Shown one piece after another: positions 46,320-59,400 of a stretch of DNA of 64,000 nucleotides; position 1 is the first letter of the stretch; every line of letters begins with the position of its first letter. The notes beneath the pieces were generated by a model. It was not told the DNA's origin and ran no database searches. It saw only the letters and a list, made by a program, of their open reading frames with translations. The stretch spans positions 44,779,769 through 44,843,768 of the forward strand of contig CM055903.1 of assembly GCA_029582155.1 (NCBI GenBank), written 5' to 3'. This DNA comes from Panopea generosa. Taxonomy: Eukaryota; Mollusca; Bivalvia; Adapedonta; Hiatellidae. A program made the translations under genes and the position numbers.

Positions 46320-47215
46320 AGTGCTGATGGTCTCATTATTTTAGGGTTAATTATGAAGTCGTTTTTGACTCAATATTTTATGAATAATAATTGTCAATTT
46401 ATTTCACTTCTGACTCTTAATATTTTGGGTTATATTGTCAAGTAACTTCACCTTTGACCCTTAATATAGGTTATATTGTCAAGTGACTTCACTGTTGTCC
46501 TAATATTTTAGGTTATACTGTATATTGACTTCAGTTTTGACAGTATATCTATCTACCATATTTATATTAGTTTGTATTGTCAAGTAACTTCACTTTTGAT
46601 TCTATATATTTTATGTTATACTGTCAAGTGACTTCACTTTTGACTATATATTTTAAGTTTTATTGCAGTGTGAGTTTTTCAGCCATTTTTATAGCCGTTA
46701 TTTGGTCATATTCCCAACGGCAAATAGTATCTTTTTTCCCATGAACTGAGTGGTAAAAATTTCGAACTGAAAGCTTCAATAATTGTTAATTGAAACTTGC
46801 CATAATTCCTTGATAATAAAAACAACAAAATTTTCCCCATATAGAATTGAGTATGGCATTGATTCTTTAATTATATGGCCAGAGAAGCAAGTGTACACTT
46901 TTTTATGAAGCTGAACAAATATATTTAATGCAAAAGTTTTCCTAGTGTTAATGAAAATGCTGCTAAAATTCCCAATTCAAAGGGTATGGGTCATCTACCC
47001 AAGATGGTGGAAAAAACACTGTGTTGTCAAGTGACTTCAATTTAGCCTCTCAATATTTTAGGTTATTTTGTCAAGTGACATCGATTTTGTTATATTATTA
47101 TCAAGTAACTTCACTTTTGACTTTCTATATATTTTAGGTTTTATTGTCAAGTGACTTCAATTTTGACCCTCAATATTTTAGGTTATACTGTCACTTTTGC
47201 AGCGAATAAGCAATT
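46320..47215. repeat. About 45-bp minisatellite split by an insertion
   Basis: The unit contains 'attttaggttatactgtcaa' and 'gtgacttcacttttgaccct'. It runs over 46330-46665, is interrupted by the CAGTG-ended element, and resumes at 47022-47200 with the same unit. Confidence 0.85.
46666..47021. mobile_element. CAGTG-ended non-autonomous element, copy 2
   Basis: Left end CAGTGTGAGTTTTTCAGCCA, right end inverted CAGTGTTTTTTCCACCATCT, so imperfect terminal inverted repeats. 356 bp. It interrupts the minisatellite, which shows it is younger than the array. CAGTG ends suggest a hAT-like DNA transposon, but a target duplication is not clear. Confidence 0.72.
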
Positions 47216-47714
47216 GTACAAAAAATACTGAAAATGATCTTTGTGGAGAGTATGCTGCAGTGACTCTGTGTGGGGACTACCAAATTTTGGTGCTGTGCTG
47301 ATAAAAAATCTATTGGGAGTCTGCCGGACTAGCAGAAAATTCAATTCGAAAAACCTGTTAAACTCAAAAAGTTCATATTTCCTAACAGTCAGCATATCAG
47401 GTATACTTTAATCCCTTTATCTCAACTTAGTCCCAATATACATCAACAAGCCATGTAATTAGTGCAAAGCCATAAGAATTCTCTTGGCAATGAAGTTATT
47501 ATGTGGCACACTTCAGCACAAGACATAAGTCAACCATACAATGTATCGGTTAACCACATGTAACTATGCATCTATATACAGGTAGTACAAGTTTGTAAAG
47601 TCCATTTAGTCATGAATAATTCATTCAACACAATATGACTGGGAATACCAACATTTTGCTGGACTACCAGATTCTTTCTAAGGTAGCAGGCTACTGCACC
47701 AAAACAAAATTATT

Positions 47715-47900
47715 CTGACCTTGCAGTGGTAGAGCATTGGACCCAAGATTGATGGGTCATGGGTTCGATTCTTCCCCAAGGCTATACATGTATGATGTCC
47801 TTGTATCTGCATGTGCTTAGTACTTACTGGTTCTACCCAGGAATACTTTGAGAGTGATTTGACTAAGTTGTAATAATTTGTTTAACAATCAATGTAAAAC
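47715..47900 (+). mobile_element. SINE family D copy, plus strand
   Basis: The tRNA-like head has A box 'agtggtagagcattgga' and B box 'gggttcgattc', the body 'tggttctacccaggaatact' and the tail 'ctaagttgtaataatttg'. It contains a CATGTA insertion at 47787-47792 relative to the 54.8-kb copy. Confidence 0.72.
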
Positions 47901-48027
47901 AAATAAGTTTAGTTTAAAATGATCTTTAAGGAATAAGTTTAGTTGATCTTTAAATTGGTTCATTATGATATAAATTATGTGTTGAACTCATGAGATACTC
48001 ATATCAAACTTTATTTAATGGTTCTTG

Positions 48028-49259
48028 TTAGCTCACCTGAGCTGAAAGCTCACAGGTGAGCTTTTGTGATCGCCTGTTGACAGTTGTCTGCCATTAACTT
48101 TTAGCTTCTAACAGTTTCTCTTCTGAAACCACTGGGCCAATTTTAATATAACTTCACAGAAATATTCCTTTGGTGACCTTCTACCAAGTTTGTTCAAGCC
48201 ATCTTGATTCGTCAAAAAACTTGGTTGCCAGGGGGCGGGGCAAGTTTAATTAGTAAAAACTTAAAAAATCTTTTTGTCAGAAACTACTGGCTCGATTTTA
48301 AAATAATTTCACAGAAATGTTCCTTGGAGGACCCTTCACCAAGTTTGTTCAGACCGTAGTGATTCTTCAAAAAAACATGGCGGCCAGTGGGTGGGTTAGT
48401 TTACTATTTTAAGCTATAGTAAAACTTAAAAATTCTTCTTGTCAGAAACCACCAGATCAATTTTTAAATAATTTTGCAGAAATGTTCCATAGGTGATCCT
48501 TTACGAAGTTTGTTCAAGCCATCATGATTTGTCCAAAAATATGGCCGCCAGGGGGCTGGGCAAGTTTAATTAGTAAAAACTTAAAAAATCATAATTCACA
48601 GAAATGTTCCTTGGATGACCCTTCACCAAGTTTGTTCAAACTGTAGTGATTCTTCAAAAAACATGGCGGCCAGGGGGTGGGGTTCGTTTACTATATAAGC
48701 TATAGTAAAAACTTAAAAATCTTCTTGTCAGAAACAACCAGATTGATTTTATAACAATTTCACAGAAATGTTCCTTGGGTGACCCTTTACCAAGTTTGTT
48801 CAAGCCGTTGTGATTTGTTAAAAATCATGACTGCCACAGTGGGGTGCTAGTTTACAATATAGGCAGCTATAGTAAAAACTTCATAAGCCTTCTTGTCAGA
48901 ATCTACTGACCTGATTTCGATATAATTTCACGACATTTACTATGGGTGAACCTCTACCAAGTTTGTTCCAGCTATTGCGATTCATTGAAAAACATAGTCG
49001 CCAGGAGGGGAGGCTGGTTTTCTTTATATGGGTATATAGTGAAAACTTTCTTTCGAAATTTGATATCCAGATATCGGCACAAGGATACTATTGTTATTGA
49101 ACAACTCTTCTACGCATCTGTTACAAATCAAAATTCTAACTACTTGCCAATCTCATTTTTCTGGAATTTTGAGTGTACATGTATTATATAACCTACTTAA
49201 GTTGGGTGACTGAAGGTCACTCAGGTGAGCCATAAAGGGCCATCTTGGCCCTCTTGTTT
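48028..49259 (+). mobile_element. Repeat element of the TTAGCTC...CTCTTGTTT type, about 165-bp internal units
   Basis: It starts TTAGCTCACCTGAGC with a hairpin (GCTCACCTG at 48031-48039 facing CAGGTGAGC at 48053-48061). GCTCACCTGAG recurs inverted at about 49220-49230, and the end is GGGCC-atctt-GGCCC then CTCTTGTTT. About six internal units contain 'ttcacagaaatgttccttgg' and 'accaagtttgttcaagcc'. No coding sequence. It lies between the IFT122 and RAD54L2 starts. Confidence 0.75.
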
Positions 49260-49730
49260 TGTATTGTAGTTTGTTGTATTTAATTTCTGTTGGGCCTGTC
49301 AGAAAAATAAAATTCTTTGTTCTTTTTAACATGAAATGCAGCCCAACTAAAGACCTTAAAAATATAATAATCAGAAAAAAAATTATATTGGTGATTTTGA
49401 AAATGATTTCCATTTTCTCCAATGCAGCAATAAAACTTAGCCGATATTATAAATTGAAAATTTTTGATAATATAAGCCTTCATGATATCAAACGGATGAG
49501 TTTTACAATTTTTTAGTCAATGTGTTATTGTAAGCAATGGACATATTTGACCAACCTGCGAAAAATGGACTGAAAAAACAATTTCTCATGGCTTGTAACT
49601 AAGTCACAGTGAGAACACAAAGTGACTCAGAAAATAAAATTAAAATAAAATAAAATTTCAGGAATGTACTGTAGTCCTGGAAAAAAATATTTTGTAGTTA
49701 GAATGAAAATATATTAATTAAATATTCCAG

Positions 49731-50416
49731 ATATTGATATACAACAACTACAAGGAACATGGCAACAGGCACATACAATGGCTCTATGGCTCCAATGAAC
49801 ACTTCCTATCAGTTGAAGGACGGTGGTAACCAGGGTGCCGTTGGTAACCAGGATTATCCTATGGAAAATAATTATGAAAATGAAGGGTATGAGAACTATG
49901 GTGATGAGGCAGGATATGACGGAAATGGGGAGTATGAAGCAGGTGCAGAATATACTGGGGAAGATGCGGGGCAGTATCCTGAGGGAGGGGCTTATGGAGA
50001 AGATGGGCAGTATATCAGTGGAGAATATCCTCCTGAAGGAGTAAGAGGAGAAGTTCCACCTGAACAGATGTACGATAGAGGATATACACAAGGAGCAGGG
50101 GATGGTTATGCTCCGGGGCACCCAGAGCAGGGTAGTTACTATGGACAAGAAGGAGAGCCAGGATACAACATGGAAGACCAAAATTATGGGGATGAGAACT
50201 ATGATTCTGGTAACTATGCACCAGACGGGGAACAATATGATGAATATGGTGAAAATTTTGGTGCAGAGGGAGATGGTGCCCAGGGAGAAGGGGATGAATA
50301 TGAGGAGGAAAGTGATGAGGAGAGTGATGATGAGGATGAGGATGATGATGAGGCAGAAGACAGTGGTGGTGATGATGAAGACTTCAGTGAAACTCTCAAC
50401 TCATTCGAAGAATTAG
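49731..50416 (+). CDS. RAD54L2: RAD54L2 exon 1 (first coding exon)
   Basis: Coding 49759-50416, residues 1-219. Starts [12 protein letters not shown]. It is dominated by repeats of Y-G/E-x-x-Y and ends in an acidic run ([20 protein letters not shown]). The donor is TTAG|GTATAT. The vertebrate protein is acidic here too but not Tyr/Gly-rich, as far as I recall, so this part is unusual. Confidence 0.85.
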
Positions 50417-53400
50417 GTATATAACAATATCATACATTTATAATTGCTAATCTTTTTAAAGTATAGTTGTAATTTAGTTTACATAATGAATTATGCAGAG
50501 CGGTAGTGTAGTGGATAGAGTATTTGCCACTCATGCCAGAGGTTGTGAGTTCGATCAGCTTGACCCAATTCCTACTGGTACTGGTTCTATCTAGGAAGTG
50601 GACTTGCGAGCTCAGATAAGCTTTGAGCTTTTTTCGCAATCAAGCTAAAAAGTTGTTAGTATTTAACTGAACTTATTTATGCTTCTATAGAGGTACACGG
50701 AAGTGTATATTAAAGAGAAGCTGCATGTCTTATCTTTGTAAATAAGGTAGTGAAATAAGAAAAAATGTAGTTGTAATAACATGAATGGTATTTCTTAAGT
50801 AACGAAGTCAAATGCATGGCCTCCTTTGGGGTAACAGGGTTTTCCATGACCCTCAAATTTCATGTTTCTGTCACACTATTTAATCAAATGACTCTTAAAA
50901 TTCTTCAGTCTTGGTCATCTTTAAAAAAAATTGTTTGCTGTGCTCTGATCCAGTAATATTCATGTGGGTAGGTAGGTAGCTAATTTTGTTTTGCCTGATA
51001 TTGTAAGCATAGTCATTTTAAACAAAAATGGACAGATATCATTAATAACAAAATTCACCACTTTGAAAGTCAATAAAAAAGTTAGCTGCAATTTTAAGTG
51101 AGTCTCTAGATGCTACTAGGAGCAAAACAAACAATTTTTAGCTCTACTGGCCAAAGGCCAGAAGTGCTTATGTGATGGCGCGTTGTCTGTCGTGCGTCAT
51201 CTGTCGTCTGTTAGCAGCACTTTCTCTGAAACCACTAGGCCAATTAAACTGAAACTTCACATGCATGTTACTGTTGCATAGGAGACTATACAGAAGATTT
51301 TTTTTCGATTTGAAATTCAATATGGCCGCCGTTACTAAAAATAGTCCAAAACTTAAAAAATCTTCTTCTCATGAACGGCCCAACAGATTTTCAAAATGTT
51401 TATGTAGTAATGATGACCAACTATAGTATTATTAGATTTGTTTAAATGGTGTCCCTAGGGTTAAATATGACCCCACCCCGAGGGTTTAATTAGGGGACAC
51501 ATGTCATTATAATATTTATTTTTTTTTTTTTTTAAATGGAAATGATTTGGCCTATATTTTCACAGAAGCATTGTTTGGTGAAGGAGATTCAATTTTGTAA
51601 ACGAGAATGTGTTTCACTGTCTTAAGGGGTCAGGAGGGGCCCCAAAAGGGTAAAAATTGAGATTTACTAAAATCGTTTTCTTGAGAACCGGTATGTCAGA
51701 TTTGTTCATATTTGGCATAAATTATCCCTATGTGTAGGGGTTTGATTGCAGATAAGAATTAAGGGGCTAAAATTTATTGGGGCTCTGTAATGGGACTTAG
51801 AATTTTACATAGGGATACTATGGGAAAACAGAAAATTCTCTTTTTCTTTCATCTATTCTGAAACCTCTAGGCCAATTAAACTGAAACTTCACATGCATGT
51901 TTCTCATGCATAGGAGACAATACTAGAGATTTTTTTTTTTCTATCTGGTATTCAAGATGGCCGCCGTTACTAAAAATAGTCCAAAACTTAAAAAATCTTC
52001 TTCTCATGAACAGCCCAACAGATTTTCAAAATGTTTATGTAGTAATGATGACCACCTATAGTTTTGTTAGATTTGTTCAAATGGTGTCCCTAGGGTTGAA
52101 TATGACCCCGCCTCGAGGGTTCAATTAGGGGACACATGTCATAATATTTTTTTTATTTTTTTTTTGTAAATTGGAAATGATTTTGCCTATATCTTCACAG
52201 AAGCATTGTTTGGTGAAGGAGGTTCAGATGTGTAAAAATGAATGGGTTCCACTGTCTTAAGGGGTCAGGAGGGGCCCCAAAAGGGTAAAAATTGGGAATT
52301 ACTCAAATCGTTTTCTTGAGAACCGGTATGTCAGATTTGTTCATATTTGGCATAAATTATCCCTATGTGTAGGGGTTTGATTGCAGATAAGAATTAAGGG
52401 GCTAAAATTTATTGGGGTGCTGTAAGGGGACTTAGAATTTTACATAGGGATACTATGGGAAAACAGAAAATTCTCTTTTTCTTTCATCTGTTCTGAAACC
52501 ACTAGGCCAATTAAAATGTAACTTCACATGCATGTTTCTCATGCATAGGAGACAATACAGAAGATTTTTTTTTCGATCTGTTATTCAAGATGGCCGCCGT
52601 TACTAAAAATAGACCAAAACTTAAAAAAATCTTCTTCTCATGAACGGCCCAACAGATTTTTAAAATGTTTATGTAGTAATGATGACCAACTATAGTTTTG
52701 TTAGATTTGTTCAAATGGTGTCCCTAGGGTTAAATATGACCCCGCCTCGAGGGTTCAATTAGGGGACACATGTCATAATATTTTTTTTTATTTTTTTTTT
52801 GTTAATTGGAAATGATTTTGCCTATATCTTCACAGAAGCATTGTTTGGTGAAGGAGGTTCAGATGTGTAAAAATGAATGGGTTCCACTGTCTTATGGGGT
52901 CAGGAGGGGCCCCAAAAGGGTAAAAATTGGGAATTACTAAAATCGTTTTCTTGAGAACCGGTATGTCAGATTTGTTCATATTTTCTATAAATTATCCCTA
53001 TGTGTAGGGGTTTGATTGCAGATAAGAATTAAGGGGCTAAAATTTATTGGGGCTCTGTAAGGGGGCTTAGAATTTTACATAGGGATACTATGGGAAAACA
53101 GAAAATTCTCTTTTTCTTTCATCTGTTCTGAAACCACTAGGCCAATTAAAATGAAACTTCACATGCATGTTTTTCATGCATAGGAGACAATACAGAAGAT
53201 TTTTTTTTTTTTTTCGATCTGAAGTTCAAGATGGCCACCGTTACTAAAAATAGTTCAAAACTTAAAAAATGTTCTTCTCATGAACGGCCCAACAGATTTT
53301 TAAAATGTTTATGTAGTAATGATGACCAACTATAGTATTGTTAGATTTGACAAATGGTGTCCCTAGGGTTAAAAATGACCCCACCCCGAGGGTTCATGAG

Positions 53401-56400
53401 TCAGTAGAGCGTCCTCAGGCCCTCTTGGGCCTCTTGTTTAACAACAGCCTGACCACCATTTTCAAAGTGTGAGGGAAAACACTGGAGTAAGGAGAGAGGG
53501 TAAAGTGGAGGTAAGGAGGGGAGTGGAGAAGAGGTTTTCAACTAATCATATTTATAATTGACAATCCTGACACTTTCCACAGAACCAACTGCAGAAGGGA
53601 GTTCAAACCAATCTTTTCCATATGAGGATGAAATGAAAAATGCGTCCACCTCTGGAATGGATGCCAAAGAGCCAACAGCAGAATCCACACCTTCAGGTAT
53701 ATATGTACAGAGATAAATAATTAGTTCCCCCCCACCTTCCTATATTTGTGTGTTTGATCCTATTGATCACTCTTTCTCTGGTTGTACTTAAAATTTAAAC
53801 TTAAGAAGTTGGTTACCAAACATTTGTTATTTCTCTTTCTATAGGAGCACATGGAATTTAGAATTGTATGAAAAAAGTCAACAGACATGACTATAGCTGA
53901 TTCACACTGTAATATTTTAACACACGTAAATGTTTGCTCAAAATGCAAAAAACTTTAAGAGCTGTTTATTTGTGTTTAATCATGTGACTTAAAGCATAAT
54001 GAAGGTATGTGTAAATGTAGTCCAATTTCCATTTACTGATTGTTCAGTCTAGCCGCATTAGTGTTTATAAACTTAAAAAGCGTGTTTAACCAAACAGAAC
54101 CCTGTATTATTTAAAGTTTAAATGTGTTCTTGCTTTCTTAGGTACATGTATGTGGAATTGAAATTATATACTCTTGCACATGTACATGAGTCAGAAGACA
54201 AATATGTATAAAATCTAACCTTTAATATCAGCTAGTAATATGAACATGATTTTTTTTAAATTTTTATCAGAAAATCCCCCTGAAGGTCAGAAGAGGAAGA
54301 GAAAAAGGAGAAAGAAAGATGAAACGACTGGTGAGAAGAAAGAAAAACCAAAGCGAAAACGGAAAAAGAAAGGGGAGAAGTCTGAGGATGGGGATAAGAA
54401 AAAAGCTGATAAAGGGGCTAGAAGAAATATTAGGTATGATCAAGAACTACAGAACTACATGACATTGTATTTAGTTTAACCCAGTCGGTAACATGTGACT
54501 ATCAATCCAAGGGTTTTGTGTTTGAATACCTGCCTTGCCACAGTCTCCATAATTGATATACGACATTGAGTCTCATTATCAATTGTCTCTCACTGCTGAT
54601 TCAAGTGGGAAAGTTGTCAGTTACTTGCAAAGACAGTTGTGCTTGAGTACTGGTTAACCTTCCAGATTAACTGATCTTTTGGTCCTTAATGGCATGAAAC
54701 AATGCTAAATATTCAAGCAAACAAATGAAGTCTAGAAGTATTTACGATATCAGGACATCTCTGTGATTAATAGGGTATCCTTTTTAAGAATGACATGGAG
54801 TATGTGGTCCAGTGGCAGAGCATCGAACCCAGGATCAGAGACTCGTGGGTTCGATGCTCCCCTTTGACTGTGTGGTGTCCTTGAGCAAGACACACAAGCT
54901 TAGTACTGGTTTTACCCAGGAAGACTTCGAGGTTGATTTGCCTAGTTGTAATAACTTGTTTCACAAATTGATGCGATCTTGGTACACATGTTGAAATATC
55001 AAAGCTGCAAGAAGTCTATTATGTGACAATGTGCAAGAGGGAAATGTTGCTAATTAAAACAAGCAGCTGTTCAGGTAATTGTTATTATCGTGATTTAGTT
55101 ACAGAGATCAGCAGGCTAATATTAATACTATTTCCATTTTCTGCCTTTGTATAATTGTACAGAAAAATTCTGTCTGAGAACAAGTTGGAGCAGGAGACTA
55201 TAGATGCCCAGCAGGCTGAGTTGGAGAGGCAGCGGCGTCTGATGGAGATAAAAAAGAATCTGCAGGCCCAGCAGATGGGCATGGTACCAGTCATTCCAGA
55301 AAAGGAGGTGAAGAAAGAGAAGGACAGTCAACTCAAGTCTCTGCTTCAAGGTCTGTTCAACAGTTGGATGTATTTCTTATTAAATGATAGTTGTGTTTTG
55401 ATGGCGCTTTTTGTTAGCTTGCCGGGACGAAGTCCAAGGAGAGCTATTGCCATAACCCTGTCGGCGTCATCGTCTGTAGACACCCAGGTTAAACTTTTAC
55501 GTTTAAGTTTAAGATATCTATGCAACCACTCATTGGATGTGAATGAAACTTCGCATGTGTGTTCACCATCATCAATGGAACACACAGAGACAAGAACTCT
55601 GGATTGCATTTTGGCACAGTTATGACCCTTTTTGAACTTAGACACCCAGAGGCGAGCTATGTTGTCTTCTGACAACTCTTGTTGTTTTTTGGAACAGAGT
55701 TCAACACCATTTTCCACACAGAATATGTTATACATGTATATGCATGTCCAGTTTTGATGGTGGAGGAAGATCTCAGAATGAATCTGAGTAACAATAGAAC
55801 CATTGTCCTTCTGCAAGTAATTGGAGATCTCGATCCCACGACCTCAGCGGTGAGAGGTCAGTGGTCATTAAACAGCGGTGCCTTGGACTGTTGTTGTTTT
55901 GGTAATACAGCATAAATCAACAAGGTTGGTACATTTTTGTGCGAATTTCTTAGTCAACCTCAATGCGGTAGACAATTTGTCAATTCTATTACATTGGATG
56001 TTGTAAATTTTTTAATCTTTCTTATGAATTGTTTAGAAATTGGTCCGAAATAAAAGTTACAGTATTTGCTTTCTATTTAATTAAACTTCATGTATTTTCT
56101 AACATAGATCTATGATCATCTTTATTATCTTGATTAAATCTGACCTATGTGTGCATTTGCATCTGTAGTATTTGTTTATATTCAAAATATATACAGATAA
56201 AGATTTATCAGGATTTCAAGGATTGTACATTATATATAATTATGATTAGATATGTTTCACCCTTTTCTCTAACCCTTCACTTTTGCTAGCAAGGCAGGTT
56301 TGCTCATCTGACTTTTAATCCAGGGGTTGTGAGTTTTAATTCCTACCCTGCCACAGCCTCTGTGAAGATTGATATACAACATGTGCCTGATTGTCATTCG

Positions 56401-59400
56401 TCTCTCATCACAGATTCAAGTGGGAAAGTTTCATTTACTTGCGAAAATCAGTGTGCTTTAGCACTGGTTTACCTTCTGGGATCCCAGGAAAGAGTGATTA
56501 GGTTAACCAGTTTTCTGCTAGTCCTAAATGGCATAAAAATGACACTTAATATTTAAACAAACTACTTTCTCTATTCAGCTGCAGAAGAAGATGCTGAGAA
56601 GCAAAATGATGAGGATGAGAAGAGAGAAGAAATAAAAAAAGAAATAAAACCAAAGAAAGGTGAATTATAGCCATTGCTTGCAATGTTTTACAAAAAGCAA
56701 GATTTGTTTAATATACAAGTATAGTGCACTCAGAACTGATTGTCAGTCTTGAAAGAGTAATTACCGGTAGTAACCATGTTTAAAATTTGTTTATGACGTT
56801 ATTATTTTTAGAATCCTTTTAATTAATACCAGCTACTACATGTAGAACAGATAATTTTGTAAAATTTGTTTCTGTCTTGAATGGTTTTAAAAAACAAAAC
56901 AAAAAAGAGTCTATTTGATTTTTTTGTCAAATTGACCAATACAATATTTTTTTCCAGTCACATGTTGCAAATCTAGCAAATATTGAAATTCTTTTTTAGA
57001 TTTTACATTTTATGGAAGACTAAAATTCAGTGAGGGTGTAATTGTTAATTCCAGCTTTTACTAAAAAGTTGAGATGACTTTTGATATTTCGTGTAATTTT
57101 GAAACCATTAGTTACCTTTAACTATAACAGAGCCTGGAGTGATTGATATCAGTAGTGCGGAGGAGGAAGAAGATGACGTTGTCATGGTGCAGAGTGAGGA
57201 AGAAGACGACCTCTCTGACGAAGATTACGCCGAGGCCGAGGACATGAACAACAGCGGGGGTCACATCAATGACCAGTTCAATATACGAGATGACCAGGGT
57301 CGGGTCCTGGTGAATCTCAGCCATCCAACATCTGACCCAGATATCTACCTGTCAAACAATATAGCCATGTGTATAAAACCTCATCAGGTGTTGTACCAGA
57401 TTTAAGTATTTTGCTCTGTAGTGTGTTGACTGATTTTCAAACACGTATCGTTAAACCATGAATGTAAACATATATCACTAAACCCTTCAAGTTTAAAACA
57501 GTTTTTCTCATTTTTGAAAGATATCAATCTATTATAAATATAGATTAGTGACCATATTGCTGTTCACAAATTTGGTTTCACAATTTGATTGCATTGTGTA
57601 TCAATTTATGAATAACCTAAGTGTCAGGGTATGATTGTATATGTGATATTGAAATGCAGATTGGTACCTTTTGGTTTCCATTCATAATTTGTTGGTTTTG
57701 TCAATCTATAGATAATCTCAATGCTAGAATATAATTATATCTATTGAAACTGCAGATACGTAATTTCTGGTTTCTGTTTTACAATTGAGTGAATTGCATC
57801 AATCTACAAATAGATTCAATATCAAGATATAATTATATCTATTGAAACTGCAGATAGGTAGTTTCTGGTTTCTGTTTCACAATTATGTAGATTGCATCAA
57901 TCTATAAATAGATTCAATATCAGGATATAATTATATTAATTGAAATTACAGATTGGTCATATCTGGTTCCTGTATGACAATTTAGTGGAGTGTATCAATC
58001 TATAAATAGAGTCAATATCAGAGAACACCTATTTCTATTGAAAATACAGATTGGTGGTATCTGGTTCCTGTATGAAAATTTGGTGCAGTGCATCCATCTA
58101 TTAATAGATTTAATATCTGGGTATAAATATATCAATTGAAAATACAGATTGGTGGTATCTGGTTCCTGTATGACAATTTGGTGCAGTGCATCAATCTATT
58201 AATAGATTTAATATCTGGGTATAATTATATCAATTGAAATTACAGATTAGTGTTATCCGGTTCCTGTATGACAATTTGGTGCAGTGCATCCATCTATTAA
58301 TAGATTTAATATCTGGGTATAATTATATCAATTGAAATTACAGATTGGTGGTATCCGGTTCCTGTATGACAATTTGGTGGAGTGTATCAACCGCTTCAAG
58401 ACCAGCAGTGGGTTTGGCTGTATCCTGGCACACAGTATGGGTCTCGGCAAGACCATACAGATGATTGGTTTTATCGACATTTTCTTACGGCACACTGGTG
58501 CTCGTACCGTCATGGTGATTGTGCCCATTAACACTCTTGCCAACTGGATGGCAGAGTTTAATATGTGGGTACCGGACAAACAGACTTGTGAACAAAACAA
58601 TATGACTGAGGAAGATGTGTCACCACGTCCGTATAAAACCTACCTTTTGAATGACAACTTTAAGAACACACCTGCCAGAGCTAAAGTTATCCGTATGTTC
58701 TGTTTTATTGAATATTTTTACACTGTTGACTGTCATTGTCAATTGTCACTCACCACTGATTTAAGTGGGAAAGTTATCAGTTACTTGGGAAAATCTGTGT
58801 GCCTGAGTACTGGTTTACCTTCGCAAATCCCAGGAAAGAGTGGTTAGGTTTACTAATCATCTGTTAACAATCGATGGTATAAAAATGACGTTAAATGTTC
58901 AAACTGTTGACTAGTATTCAGTCAGAAATAATGGTAATTATTGCTCTTCTGTTGAACAACTGCAAAGTTTTGTAGTATTTTATCTTAATTGAAAGTTTCA
59001 ATTAAATCAATTGTCAAAAGAATTTTTTAAACTTTACGCAGCTATGCTGAAAATCATTCTAGGTGGAACCAGTACTAAAACTGAATGCAAATGAAATTCT
59101 TTTTTTTCCTGGCACTGGAGAGTTTCTAATCAATGACTATAGGATCTTGGCTTCATTGCACTACCACTCTACCATGCACTTGCTAGTTATTCATTATAGA
59201 AACTATAAATTGACATTCATTCTGAAATTTTATAGAACTGCAGGTTCATTAATGTGTGTTGGGGGCCTTCCTTTACCTATAAAGTCTTTTGCCATCGACA
59301 ACCAATTATACTGATGTCTGAAATAGCCATGTATACATGTGTTGAAATTGGTAAACCACAGCTTATATATATACATGTATTGTCAGTATAACCAGCTGTT

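Noticed and set aside
49714..50416. Long open frames on the minus strand and in other plus frames opposite RAD54L2 exon 1
   Set aside because: They arise from the biased GA-rich composition of the coding exon. No splice or family support.
48028..53439. Calling the TTAGCTC elements Helitrons
   Set aside because: A hairpin near one end fits, but the 3' CTRR end and A^T insertion site are not clearly met (CTAA can be read on the minus strand, with a C or A following it), and no Rep/helicase frame is present.
55346..55816. 156-codon minus-strand open frame
   Set aside because: It runs through part of RAD54L2 exon 4, intron and a SINE. Its end has typical SINE-derived peptides only.
57650..58340. 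Treating the upstream copies of RAD54L2 exon 7 as alternative exons
   Set aside because: Each copy diverges from the exon after about 50 bases, and no donor in phase follows. They look like decoys.
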